Source: Paenibacillus_AR mesotrionivorans (GTDB lineage: Bacteria; Bacillota; Bacilli; Paenibacillales; NBRC-103111). From it: 64,000 nucleotides of DNA. How positions within the stretch are numbered: the first letter of the stretch is position 1; each line of letters starts with the position of its first letter. Below, piece by piece: positions 1 to 8,397 of the stretch. The DNA lies in contig NZ_JBJURJ010000014.1 in NCBI RefSeq assembly GCF_046098205.1, positions 62,001-126,000 on the forward strand. The letters are read 5' to 3'. The position numbers were made by a program, and so were the translations under genes. The notes under the pieces are model-generated. The model ran no database searches, had not been told where the DNA came from, and worked only from the letters and a program-made list of their open reading frames with translations.

Positions 1-2
1 TG

Positions 3-1292
3 CTGGAGGCCCATCTGGCGCAAACAGCGGGCTGGCGCCTCCGCTTTGCCTCGGAGGTACCCGGCGCCGAGCAAGCGTCTGCCTTCGGCAGCACGGGGCT
101 GCGCTGGGATGCCTCCGCTCCCCGGCAGGCACTGGCAGAGCTTAAAGGCGGCAGCCCCTTCCGTCGCGCCTGGGCTAAATGGCAGCTCCGCAACCGGGAT
201 CTGCCCGTGGGGATTCTATACGATGAAGGGGCTTATGCCGGATTCGTCAAACAAACCTGGGCGGAGCTACATGCCAAACAACCCACACCGGCTAAACGGC
301 TGATTACCGGACAGGATCGGGTGGAGATTATTCCCGACATCCCGGTGTACCGGGTGGACGAGAAAAAATTGCTGGACAGCCTGCTGGCTACGGACTGGCT
401 CTCCATGTGGCGCGGACTGGCTCCGGAGCAGGAGGCGGCCAAAGCGGATCCCGTCGTGATTCCGGTGCCCCTTGCGGAAATCCACGCCCAGGTCACCTAT
501 GATTCCCTGACTGGTCAAGGCATTGAACGCAAAATAAGCGAATTCGCCACCACCATTCTTCCCGGCGGCGAAGGGCGCCTGCACAATATTGTCTCCGCGG
601 CCAAAACCATTCAAGACCGGGTTCTTGCGCCGGGTGATATATTCGATTACGCCCCAGTTATTGAAGAAACCAAAAACCGCTTCGGCTTCCGGGAGGCTCC
701 GGTCATCTATAACGGCAAGCTGGTGCCCGGCGTGGGCGGCGGAATCTGCCAAGTCTCCTCCACCTTGTACAATGCGGTGCTGCGGGCCGGGCTGGAGATT
801 GTGGAGCGGCGGAATCATACCCTGCCGGTAAGCTATGTTCCGCTGGGACAGGATGCCACCTTCTCGGAGGGGTATATTAATTTCAGGTTTCGCAATAACA
901 CCGGCGCGTATCTGCTGATCCGCACCGTGACCGAATCCAAGAAGCTGACAGTGAAGCTGTTCGGCACACTGCCCCAGAGCCAGTCCTTCGACATTGAGTC
1001 CGTCACCGTGGAGGAGTTGGAGGCCCCGGTCAAAACCGTCATCAACCCCACGCTCCGCATCGGCCAGCGTGAGGTGCTGCAGAAAGGCAAACCGGGTTAT
1101 GTGGTGGAAACCTACCGCACCAAACGGGAGAACGGCACCATCCTCTCCCGGGAGCTGATTTCACGGGACCGTTATCAACCCCAGCCAGCCCTGGTGGCCG
1201 TAGGGGGCAAAGCCGGTGAAGGTACAGGTTCCGGCGGCGAAGGTAAGGAGGGTGTGCTGGAGGACGGAGTGGAGGGCCCCCGCTTCCGGTAA
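3..1292 (+). CDS. VanW family protein with G5 domain, 5' end outside window
   Basis: The reading frame is open from the first bases of the window, so the start lies upstream; 429 residues are visible. The first roughly 110 residues resemble the putative peptidoglycan-binding region that precedes VanW domains (YoaR type). A VanW domain follows, with its diagnostic VGGGICQVSSTLYNAVL segment. The last roughly 100 residues look like a G5 domain and end in a Gly/Glu-rich tail. VanW proteins are exported and thought to act at the cell wall, but their biochemical activity is not established. The upstream signal peptide cannot be seen. The next gene begins about 230 bases downstream behind its own promoter-like element, so this gene probably ends its own transcript. 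Confidence 0.9.
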   Translation: MEAHLAQTAGWRLRFASEVPGAEQASAFGSTGLRWDASAPRQALAELKGGSPFRRAWAKWQLRNRDLPVGILYDEGAYAGFVKQTWAELHAKQPTPAKRLITGQDRVEIIPDIPVYRVDEKKLLDSLLATDWLSMWRGLAPEQEAAKADPVVIPVPLAEIHAQVTYDSLTGQGIERKISEFATTILPGGEGRLHNIVSAAKTIQDRVLAPGDIFDYAPVIEETKNRFGFREAPVIYNGKLVPGVGGGICQVSSTLYNAVLRAGLEIVERRNHTLPVSYVPLGQDATFSEGYINFRFRNNTGAYLLIRTVTESKKLTVKLFGTLPQSQSFDIESVTVEELEAPVKTVINPTLRIGQREVLQKGKPGYVVETYRTKRENGTILSRELISRDRYQPQPALVAVGGKAGEGTGSGGEGKEGVLEDGVEGPRFR

Positions 1293-1471
1293 GCCTTATT
1301 TTGGGCCCCCGGCTGTCCGGCAGCCCGCGTCTATGCTGGTCTTCGGGATAGTCCGGCTCCCGGTCTGAGGTCCGATCCCCCTCTTCACTTCCGTCATATT
1401 ACTCTGCGGGAGCCTTGGCGAGAATGTGACAGGTCACATGACTGCGGTTACTTCGTCCTCCACATATTGCC

Positions 1472-1480
1472 TGCTATACT
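1472..1480 (+). promoter_or_regulatory. Extended -10 promoter element before the HAAS gene
   Basis: TGCTATACT is an extended -10 motif about 40 bases before the start codon. No good -35 box is visible at 17 bases, as expected for extended -10 promoters. Confidence 0.45.
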
Positions 1481-1522
1481 AAGAATCAAGTTCTTCATCA
1501 AGAAAAGAAGCAGGGGATGCAC

Positions 1523-2065
1523 ATGTCAAAGGCCGATTTTTTCCAGCAGCTCCGGGCCCGTCTCCGCGGCTTGCCTCCGGAAGAGCAAGAAAACATTCTC
1601 GGCGTGTATGAGGATTTGTTCCGCCAGGCCGAAGCCGGCGGCAAAAGTGAAGAGGACATTATCCGATCTCTGGGCTTTATACCCGTTCCTGTGGAGCAGC
1701 CGCCCCACATGCAGAACCACCAGTTAAATGCAGCCCGCAAGGGGGGCTTGCGGCCTTACGCAGCAGCCGTCTCGCTGCTGCTGTTCAATCTGGTTTTCGC
1801 AGTGGCGCCTTTTTTGACCATAGCCTTGCTGTTGTTTTCTTTATCCCTGGTGGCCGTATTGTTTTCCTTCAGTGTGGTCTGGGTTATTATCGGAACGGGA
1901 ATTCCCGCAACTGTGGATGTGCTGCTTCTGGAGATTTTCACCACCATGACATTAAGCGGGCTGGGAATTCTGCTGGGGGCTGCAATGTGGAAATTAAATA
2001 TTGCCTTCTGGTCTGTGGTCAAACGCTATGTGGCCTTGAACCTCAGACTGGTCAGGGGGGATTAG
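1523..2065 (+). CDS. HAAS-domain (DUF1700-like) membrane protein
   Basis: A 180-residue protein. The N-terminal 70 residues (SKADFFQQLRARLRGLP, then ENILGVYEDLFRQA) match the HAAS/DUF1700 signalling domain. They are followed by hydrophobic membrane segments at roughly residues 80-160. Proteins of this kind usually sit next to a DUF4097 protein and often a PadR regulator, in envelope-stress modules. An ATG at 1517 directly abuts the AGGGG at 1512-1516, whereas the ATG at 1523 has a normal 6-base spacing, so the second is chosen. The next gene starts one base after the stop, so the two form an operon. No PadR gene is present here. Confidence 0.8.
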   Translation: MSKADFFQQLRARLRGLPPEEQENILGVYEDLFRQAEAGGKSEEDIIRSLGFIPVPVEQPPHMQNHQLNAARKGGLRPYAAAVSLLLFNLVFAVAPFLTIALLLFSLSLVAVLFSFSVVWVIIGTGIPATVDVLLLEIFTTMTLSGLGILLGAAMWKLNIAFWSVVKRYVALNLRLVRGD

Positions 2066-2066
2066 G

Positions 2067-2948
2067 TTGAACTTGAGATGGAGTTTGAAGCAAATTGTAA
2101 TGACGGCGCTGGCCTGTACCCTGATTGGGATCGGCGGGCTGATGCTTCTGTACCGGGTTGGAGTCATCGACAATGCCACTATAGACCTGGATGTTCAAAA
2201 GGAGCTGGATGTGTCAACCGTCCAAGCCTTCTCGCTGACGACGGATACGACTCCCATTACCGTGGTTTCCACCACCGGCGATCAATTGCGGATCAAGCTA
2301 AGCGGACGGGTCCGTGAAGCCGATGCGGAGTATGCCGCCATTGAGCTGGATAACCGGAGCGGTGAAGTAAAAGCGGTAGCCCGCACCACCAAGAAGTTTT
2401 CCATCGGGATTGACGTAACCCAGTTGTTCCAGCTGTTCTCTAACAACCTGGAGGTAACTGTGGAGCTGCCCGAGAAGGTATACCGCAGCCTTTCCTTTAG
2501 TGCCGATACAGGGAGGATTACCCTGCCGGCGCTTCAAGCGGATACACTGGAGATAAAGACTGACACCGGCGAGATTCGTCTGGACGGGTTTACCGGCAAA
2601 AGCCTTACAGCCCGGAGCGACACCGGCACGATGAGGCTGGACCACTTGTCCGCCAAGCTGGCGCTTCGCACGGATACCGGACATATTATTGCTGGACTGG
2701 ATGCCCTTCCGGCTGCTGCTGATCTGCAGACCGATACGGGGGATATCCGCTTGAACCTGGCCAAGGTTATCCCGGCGGAATTAAAATTCGCCACAGATAC
2801 CGGCCGGACCACCCTGCAGATTCCGTCGCAGGATCAGTTTAGCGCCAAACGGATGGAGAAACGCCGGCTGGAGGGCCAGCTGTCCGGCGGAGGTCCTCTG
2901 CTGCAGGCCCGTGCGGATACTGGAGATATTGAGCTTGTTGTGGAATAG
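2067..2948 (+). CDS. DUF4097-type repeat protein, membrane anchored
   Basis: 293 residues from a TTG start with AGGGGGG six bases upstream. An N-terminal hydrophobic stretch (about residues 10-30) is a membrane anchor or signal. The rest is a chain of short repeats built round the motif TDTG (SADTG, TDTG, SDTG, TDTG, TDTG, TDTG, ADTG), as in the DUF4097 / LiaX-like beta-helical fold exposed outside the membrane. It is translationally coupled to the HAAS protein upstream. The likely role is in an envelope-sensing or envelope-protective pair; this is inferred from the family pairing and not shown by the sequence. The gene ends at a bidirectional terminator shared with the arginine operon. Confidence 0.8.
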   Translation: MNLRWSLKQIVMTALACTLIGIGGLMLLYRVGVIDNATIDLDVQKELDVSTVQAFSLTTDTTPITVVSTTGDQLRIKLSGRVREADAEYAAIELDNRSGEVKAVARTTKKFSIGIDVTQLFQLFSNNLEVTVELPEKVYRSLSFSADTGRITLPALQADTLEIKTDTGEIRLDGFTGKSLTARSDTGTMRLDHLSAKLALRTDTGHIIAGLDALPAAADLQTDTGDIRLNLAKVIPAELKFATDTGRTTLQIPSQDQFSAKRMEKRRLEGQLSGGGPLLQARADTGDIELVVE

Positions 2949-2976
2949 TCATCCATGTCTTTTTATCAGATACAAA

Positions 2977-3015
2977 AAAATCCCCGGCACTCCTTTTAGG
3001 GAGCCCGGGGATTTT
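2977..3015. terminator. Bidirectional intrinsic terminator between DUF4097 gene and argH
   Basis: The inverted repeat AAAATCCCCGG ... CCCGGGGATTTT encloses a short loop, with an A-run on the left and a T-run on the right. It can therefore stop transcripts arriving from either convergent gene. Confidence 0.8.
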
Positions 3016-3018
3016 GTA

Positions 3019-4434
3019 TTATTTGCTCTTTTCGGCATATTCCTTGTGCCAATCCTGAAGCTGCTGCAGCGCCGCTTCCGCACGCTCCACCGCTGCCGCC
3101 ACCTGTACGGAGGCTGTGCCGCCGTAGACATTACGAGCGTTGACCACATGCTCCGGCTGAAGCACGTTGTAGATGTCGTCACCGAAGAGTTTGGAGAAGC
3201 TGTGGTATTCGGACAGCTCCAGATCCAGCAGATATTTCTTGTGCTCGATGCTGTACAGCACCAGCTTGCCGATGACTTCATGGGCTTGACGGAAGGGCAT
3301 ACCCTTGTTCACCAGATAGTCGGCAATATCGGTGGCATTGGAGAAGTCCTGGTTGACGGCCTGGCGCATCCGCTCCTTGTTCACCTTCATGGTGGAGATC
3401 ATGGGAGCGAATAGCTGGAGGGCACCATCCAGAGTTTTGACGGTATCCAGCATGCCTTCCTTGTCCTCCTGCATGTCCTTGTTGTATGCCAGCGGCAGGG
3501 ACTTCAGGACGGTCAGGAGACCCATCAGGTTGCCGTAGACCCGGCCTGTTTTGCCCCGGACCAGCTCCGGCACGTCGGGATTCTTCTTCTGCGGCATGAT
3601 GCTTGAGCCGGTGCAGAAGGCGTCATCCAGCTCCACAAAGGCAAACTCATTGCTGGACCAGAGAATCAGCTCCTCGCTGAGCCGGGAAAGATGCATCATA
3701 ATCAGGGAAGCGTTGCTCAGGAACTCCAGAATGAAGTCCCGGTCGCTTACGGCATCCAGACTGTTTTCGTAAACCCGTTCAAAACCCAACCGTCCGGCCA
3801 CAAAATGCCGGTCGATAGGGAAGGTGGTGCCCGCCAGGGCACCTGCGCCAAGGGGCAGGGTGTTGACCCGCTTGTAGCTGTCGGTGAGACGCTCCGCATC
3901 CCGCTGGAACATGGAGACATACGCCATCAGATGATGGGCGAATAGAATCGGCTGAGCCCTCTGCAGATGGGTATACCCGGGGACAATGGTATCCAGATTG
4001 GCCTTAGCCTGTCCGATCAAGGCCTCCTGCAGCTTCGCCAGGAGTCCGACGAAATGGACCACCCGCTTGCGCAGGTACAAATGCATGTCCGTGGCCACCT
4101 GGTCATTGCGGCTGCGGCCCGTATGAAGCTTGCCGCCTACCGGTCCGATTTCGTCGATCAGCGCCTTTTCGATATTCATGTGGATGTCTTCGTCACCGAT
4201 GGAGAATTCCTGCTCTCCGCGTTTAATCCGATTGGAGACCAGATGAAGGCCGTCCGTAATTTTCTCCACATCCGCCAGAGGCAAAATCCCGCATTTGCCC
4301 AGCATGGCCACATGGGCCAGGCTGCCTTGAATATCCTCCTCCGCCAGCTCCTTGTCGAAGGTAATGGAAGCTGTATATTCCTCCACCAGTTGATCCGTTT
4401 GTTTGGTAAAGCGTCCGCCCCACAATTTTGACAC
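3019..4434 (-). CDS. argH: Argininosuccinate lyase
   Basis: Cleaves argininosuccinate to arginine and fumarate, the last step of arginine synthesis. 471 residues, the usual family length. The protein begins SKLWGGRFTK and carries the fumarase/aspartase superfamily signature GSSIMPQKKNPD at about residue 275, which includes the catalytic serine loop. A GTG start is chosen because GGAGG lies eight bases upstream and the family starts at SKLWGG; a longer frame to 4464 has no such support. It is the last gene of the arginine operon. It is separated from argG by 135 bases holding a hairpin that could lower its expression relative to the genes upstream. Confidence 0.97.
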   Translation of the reverse strand: MSKLWGGRFTKQTDQLVEEYTASITFDKELAEEDIQGSLAHVAMLGKCGILPLADVEKITDGLHLVSNRIKRGEQEFSIGDEDIHMNIEKALIDEIGPVGGKLHTGRSRNDQVATDMHLYLRKRVVHFVGLLAKLQEALIGQAKANLDTIVPGYTHLQRAQPILFAHHLMAYVSMFQRDAERLTDSYKRVNTLPLGAGALAGTTFPIDRHFVAGRLGFERVYENSLDAVSDRDFILEFLSNASLIMMHLSRLSEELILWSSNEFAFVELDDAFCTGSSIMPQKKNPDVPELVRGKTGRVYGNLMGLLTVLKSLPLAYNKDMQEDKEGMLDTVKTLDGALQLFAPMISTMKVNKERMRQAVNQDFSNATDIADYLVNKGMPFRQAHEVIGKLVLYSIEHKKYLLDLELSEYHSFSKLFGDDIYNVLQPEHVVNARNVYGGTASVQVAAAVERAEAALQQLQDWHKEYAEKSK

Positions 4435-4517
4435 GCGCTTGCCCTCCTCTGTCTGCTCTCGCACTTACAATCTTCGTTCTATTATACACAATATGCAGCC
4501 ATTTTTCTTTGCAAGAA

Positions 4518-4546
4518 ACGGACTGCCGAACCCTCCGGCAGCCCGT
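4518..4546 (-). terminator. Hairpin between argG and argH, possible weak terminator
   Basis: On the minus strand ACGGGCTGCCG pairs with CGGCAGTCCGT across a 7-base loop and is followed by TTTCTTG. The T-tract is poor, so it could be a partial terminator or an RNA-stability element inside the operon. Confidence 0.45.
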
Positions 4547-4569
4547 CCCTTTACCTGCATACAATTGAT

Positions 4570-5802
4570 TTATTTGGTTTGATCCACGCCGGAGGATACC
4601 TTCAACCGCAGCGCGTTCAGGCGGATAAAGCCGGTAGCGTCGTTTTGGTTGTAGGCTTGGGTCGGGTCGGCTTCCATGGTGGCGATGTTCGGGTTGTACA
4701 GACTCACCGGGCTCTTCACGCCGGCGCCGATCACATTGCCCTTGTACAGCTTCAGGCGTACGGTTCCGGTGACGTTCTTCTGGCTTTCGCTCACCAGGGC
4801 CTGCAGCGCCAGACGCTCCGGCGCAAACCAGAAGCCGTTGTACACCAGGGAGGCGTATTTGGAAATCAGGGAATCCCGCAAATGCATGACATCGCGGTCC
4901 ATGGTGATGGATTCCATCTTCCTGTGGGCAGTGAAGAGGATCGTGCCGCCAGGGGTTTCATACACGCCGCGGCTCTTCATACCCACGAAGCGGTTCTCCA
5001 CCATGTCCACACGGCCGATGCCGTGTTTGCCGCCCAGCTCGTTGAGCTTCTCCATAGCTTCGAGCGGGGTTACCGGCACGCCATTAATGGCGGTGCAGTC
5101 GCCTTGGGCGAATTCCAGCTCCACATATTCGGGCTGGTCCGGCGCATCCTCGGGAGCTACGCTCAGCACGAACATCCCCTTGTTGGACTCGGCGCTAGGA
5201 TCAAACCAGGGGTCCTCCAGAATGCCGCTTTCGAAGCTGATATGCAGCAGGTTGCGGTCCGTGGAATAGGGTTTGGCTGCGGAAGCCTGTACGGGAATGC
5301 CGTGGGCTTCGGCATACGCAATCATTTCGGCGCGGCCCGGGAACTCTTCGCGGAACTGCTCGGAACGCCAAGGAGCGATGACCTCCAGCTCCGGAGCCAG
5401 GGCTGCCGCAGTCAGCTCAAAGCGGACTTGATCATTGCCCTTGCCGGTTGCGCCGTGGGCGATGGCGGTGGCGCCTTCGGCACGGGCGATTTCGACCATG
5501 CGCTTGGCGATCAGCGGACGGGCGATGCTGGTGCCCAGCAGGTATTGGCCCTCATACAGGGCGCCTGCCTGGAACATGGGGTAGATGAAGTCCTTGGCGA
5601 ACTCATCACGCAGATCGTCGATGTACACCTTGGAGGCGCCTGTAGCCAGAGCCTTGGCCTCCAGGCCGTCCAGCTCATCCTTTTGACCGATATCGGCGGT
5701 AAAGGTAATGATCTCCGCATCATAGGTGTGCTTCAGCCAAGCCAGGATCACCGAGGTATCCAGACCGCCGGAATACGCGAGAACAATTTTTTGCTTTGCC
5801 AT
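4570..5802 (-). CDS. argG: Argininosuccinate synthase
   Basis: Joins citrulline and aspartate with ATP to give argininosuccinate. 410 residues. The N-terminal PP-loop motif AYSGGLDTSV (residues 9-18) binds ATP, and the family segments GATGKGNDQVRFEL and SKGMFVL-type loops are visible. The start MAKQKIVLAYSGG fits the family, with GAGAGGAG upstream. It lies between argF and argH in the arginine operon. The argF-argG gap holds a palindromic repeat and a possible local promoter, so argG-argH may also be transcribed separately. Confidence 0.97.
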   Translation of the reverse strand: MAKQKIVLAYSGGLDTSVILAWLKHTYDAEIITFTADIGQKDELDGLEAKALATGASKVYIDDLRDEFAKDFIYPMFQAGALYEGQYLLGTSIARPLIAKRMVEIARAEGATAIAHGATGKGNDQVRFELTAAALAPELEVIAPWRSEQFREEFPGRAEMIAYAEAHGIPVQASAAKPYSTDRNLLHISFESGILEDPWFDPSAESNKGMFVLSVAPEDAPDQPEYVELEFAQGDCTAINGVPVTPLEAMEKLNELGGKHGIGRVDMVENRFVGMKSRGVYETPGGTILFTAHRKMESITMDRDVMHLRDSLISKYASLVYNGFWFAPERLALQALVSESQKNVTGTVRLKLYKGNVIGAGVKSPVSLYNPNIATMEADPTQAYNQNDATGFIRLNALRLKVSSGVDQTK

Positions 5803-5850
5803 GTTAAGTTGATGCTCCTCTCAATTCACGTTTACCCTCTATTGTACACG

Positions 5851-5877
5851 ATTATACCCTCAAATTGGCTGTGCCAA
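5851..5877 (-). promoter_or_regulatory. Possible argG promoter overlapping a palindrome
   Basis: On the minus strand TTGGCA is followed after 15 bases by a perfect TATAAT about 50 bases before argG. The 15-base spacer is shorter than ideal. The -35 box falls inside the CCTC...GAGG palindrome, which could act as an operator or be a coincidence. Confidence 0.4.
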
Positions 5878-5930
5878 TTTCGAGGCGGTCATAACCTTAT
5901 CCGGCTAGTAGCTTGGACCAAGGTTATGAC
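5858..5930 (-). repeat. Interspersed two-hairpin repeat, copy A (argF-argG gap)
   Basis: Two tandem inverted repeats. One is GTCATAACCTT ... AAGGTTATGAC (5888-5930). The other is CCTCAAATTGGC with its near-complement ending GAGG (5858-5885). The unit of about 73 bases is clearly similar to 10527-10600 in the opposite orientation. Its outer end includes the TAA stop codon of argF (5924-5926). It is small, non-coding and palindromic, like REP or MITE-type repeats. Confidence 0.7.
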
Positions 5931-6883
5931 ATAATCGCTGCCATAATTGCTTTTTGAGCGTGAAGCCGGTTTTCCGCCTCGTCGAAAATCTGGGAGTTAG
6001 GGCCATCGATGACTCCGGCACTGACCTCTTCGCCCCGGTGGGCGGGCAGACAGTGAAGGAACATATAATCCGGCTTGGCATGTTGCACCAGCTCTTCGTT
6101 CACCTGATACTCGGCGAAGGCCTTCTCCCGGATCTTCTGCTCTTCCTCAAAGCCCATGCTGGCCCACACATCGGTGTAGACAATATCCGCATCGGCAATT
6201 GCCTCACGGGTATCCCCGGTCACCAGCACGCTGCCGCCGGTGGAAGCCGCTACGGTCATGGAGCGTGCGGTCATTTCCGCATCCGGCAGATACCCTTCCG
6301 GCGCGGCAATGGCAAAGTGCATACCGAACTTGGCTGCACCCATCATCAGGGAGTGGGCCATATTGTTGCCATCGCCGATAAAAGCGACCTTGAGGCCGGC
6401 CAGCTTGCCCTTTTGCTCCAGCACCGTTTGGTAATCCGCCATAGCCTGGCAGGGATGGGACCAGTCGGTAAGAGCGTTGATGACGGGAACGGAGGCATAC
6501 TTGGCCAGGTCCGTCAGGGTGGTGTGGGCGAAGGTCCGGATCATAATGCCGTCCACATAACGGGACAGCACCTGTGCCGTATCGGCAATGGGCTCGCCCC
6601 GGCCGATCTGCAGATCATTGCGGCTTAAGAACAGCGGATGCCCGCCCAGCTGGTACATGCCGACCTCGAAGGATACCCGTGTCCGGGTGGAGGATTTTTC
6701 GAAGATCATCCCCAGTGTTTTGCCCTTCAAGGGCTGGTAAACCTCGCCTGCCTTCTGCTTGCGCTTCAGCTCGATGGCGTAATCCAACAGATACTGCAAT
6801 TCCTCGGTGGTAAAGTCCTCCAGGTCCAGGAAATCCCTGCCCCTGAGCTGTAACTGGTCATTTTGCTCCACAAACTGCGCCAT
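5924..6883 (-). CDS. argF: Ornithine carbamoyltransferase
   Basis: Transfers the carbamoyl group of carbamoyl phosphate to ornithine, giving citrulline. 319 residues. The carbamoyl-phosphate loop SSTRTRVSFE lies near residue 60, and the ornithine-side motif HCLPAHRGEEV is near residue 270. The start MAQFVEQNDQLQLRGRDFLDLEDF has GGAGAGG upstream. It lies between argD and argG in the operon. Both flanking gaps contain palindromic repeats, and the downstream repeat supplies the bases of its stop codon. Confidence 0.97.
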   Translation of the reverse strand: MAQFVEQNDQLQLRGRDFLDLEDFTTEELQYLLDYAIELKRKQKAGEVYQPLKGKTLGMIFEKSSTRTRVSFEVGMYQLGGHPLFLSRNDLQIGRGEPIADTAQVLSRYVDGIMIRTFAHTTLTDLAKYASVPVINALTDWSHPCQAMADYQTVLEQKGKLAGLKVAFIGDGNNMAHSLMMGAAKFGMHFAIAAPEGYLPDAEMTARSMTVAASTGGSVLVTGDTREAIADADIVYTDVWASMGFEEEQKIREKAFAEYQVNEELVQHAKPDYMFLHCLPAHRGEEVSAGVIDGPNSQIFDEAENRLHAQKAIMAAIMS

Positions 6884-6973
6884 GAATGGATTGAGCCCCT
6901 CTCCCGCTTAAAATAAAGGGTACACGCACCGCTTTACCCGTTCCGCGATGCTGCCCTGTTTCCTGATCGTTTC

Positions 6974-7118
6974 TTAGAGACTGTCACGAAATAAGTACCG
7001 CTAATTTGCCGACAAAACTCCCTGAGGGCTTTCCCAAGGAAAGCCGGCTTCGTAAGCATCAGCTACCCTTGGAGATTTTGTCAGCAAAAGCGGGTACTAA
7101 TCTCCTGACAGCTCCTTA
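6974..7118 (+). repeat. Palindromic interspersed repeat, copy 1 (argD-argF gap)
   Basis: 145 bases with imperfect ends TTAGAGACTGTC and GACAGCTCCTTA. Internal arms run AGTACCGCTAATTTGCC... against ...GCAAAAGCGGGTACT, so the whole can fold as one long hairpin. The loop carries an extra module, which on the minus strand reads GATGCTTACGAAG followed by a small hairpin. The right end coincides with the argD stop codon. It is similar to 12844-12990 and, more distantly, to 29271-29376. Confidence 0.8.
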
Positions 7119-8318
7119 CTCCGCTACGCCTGCTGCCTTCTTCGCCGCATGTTCGGCCAGCACCCGGCAGATGACGGCAATGCCCTCATCCAGCTCTTCC
7201 TTGGTAACCAGCAGATTAGGCAAAAGACGCACCACATTGGGGCCTGCCGGCACAACCAGCACTCCTGCCTGGTGAATGTCGGCGATAACCGCTGCCGTCG
7301 GCTCCGTACAAATCACACCGATCAAAAGCCCTAAACCGCGGACTTCCTTCACCAGCGGATTACCTGCTATTCCTTCCATCAGCTTGTCGATGGCGTAATG
7401 GCCCATCTCGGCAGCATGCTCCGGCAGCTTTTGACCGAGGATGATTTCCAGCGTCGCGATGGCCGCAGCCGAAACCAGCGGCGTTCCACCGAAGGTGGAG
7501 GCGTGCGCCCCAGCCGTGAAGGCGTCGCGCAGCTTGGCTTTGCCCAGCATAGCGCCCATAGGCAGCCCTGCAGCAATTCCCTTGGCCAGGGTGAAAATAT
7601 CCGGCTCGATGCCGTAATGCTCATATGCAAACAGCTTGCCGGTCCGGCCCATTCCGGTTTGCACCTCGTCGACGATCAGGAGCAGATCATGCTCCTTGCA
7701 GAGCCTTACGATCTCGTCGATAAAGCCCTGCTCCGCCGTAATGACGCCGCCCTCGGCCTGCACCATCTCCAGCATAATGGCACAGGTTTTGTCCGTGATG
7801 CAGGAGGAGAGCGCCGCCGCATCGTTAAACGGGGCATAGACGAAGCCTTCAGGCAGCGGATGGAAGCCGTCCTTAACCTTGTCCTGTCCGGTGGCCGTCA
7901 GCGTCGCCAGAGTGCGCCCGTGGAAGGATTGGTGGAAGGTAATGATCTCATAGCGGTTTTTGCCCAAAATCTTGCTGTTGTAGCGGCGGGCCAGCTTAAT
8001 GGCGGCTTCGTTGGCCTCCGCTCCGCTGTTACAGAAGAACACGTTGTCGGCGCAGCTGTTGTCCACCAGCATCCGGGCCAGCTTCTCCTGGTTCTCCGAA
8101 TAAAACAGATTGCTCACATGCCACAACTGGTCCAATTGTGCGGCGATCCGTTCAGCTACCTGCTTAGGGGCATGCCCCAGACTGGTTACGGCCAGCCCGC
8201 TCATCAGATCCAGATACTCCTTGCCCTCCGAGTCCCACAGCCGGCTGCCCTCCCCCTTGACCATAGTAATGGGATAACGGGCATACGATGGAAAAATGGC
8301 ACTTTCCTGATTGCTCAC
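7116..8318 (-). CDS. argD: Acetylornithine aminotransferase
   Basis: PLP enzyme that converts N-acetylglutamate semialdehyde to N-acetylornithine with glutamate as donor. 400 residues. NSGAEANEAAIKLAR (cofactor phosphate contact), LLIVDEVQTGMGRTG and TLAKGIAAGLPMGA (the PLP lysine is in LAKG) are visible. A GTG start at 8318 is chosen: GGAGA lies nine bases upstream and the protein then begins SNQESAIFPSYARYPI, as in relatives. The longer frame to 8435 would overlap argB. The stop codon lies in the end of an interspersed repeat. Confidence 0.96.
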   Translation of the reverse strand: MSNQESAIFPSYARYPITMVKGEGSRLWDSEGKEYLDLMSGLAVTSLGHAPKQVAERIAAQLDQLWHVSNLFYSENQEKLARMLVDNSCADNVFFCNSGAEANEAAIKLARRYNSKILGKNRYEIITFHQSFHGRTLATLTATGQDKVKDGFHPLPEGFVYAPFNDAAALSSCITDKTCAIMLEMVQAEGGVITAEQGFIDEIVRLCKEHDLLLIVDEVQTGMGRTGKLFAYEHYGIEPDIFTLAKGIAAGLPMGAMLGKAKLRDAFTAGAHASTFGGTPLVSAAAIATLEIILGQKLPEHAAEMGHYAIDKLMEGIAGNPLVKEVRGLGLLIGVICTEPTAAVIADIHQAGVLVVPAGPNVVRLLPNLLVTKEELDEGIAVICRVLAEHAAKKAAGVAE

Positions 8319-8397
8319 GTCACTCACTCTCCTTTCGCCTGAAACAGAATGTGTATGGGTTAAATCCTGATTGAACGGTTGTTGTTCGTGCACCTTC

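Noticed and set aside
5821..5850. ARG box upstream of argG
   Set aside because: A TGAATT segment is present, but the rest of the 18-base pattern is not; only the argC site fits well.
4579..5934. 451-residue open frame opposite argG
   Set aside because: Antisense shadow of argG in high-GC sequence, with no start signals.
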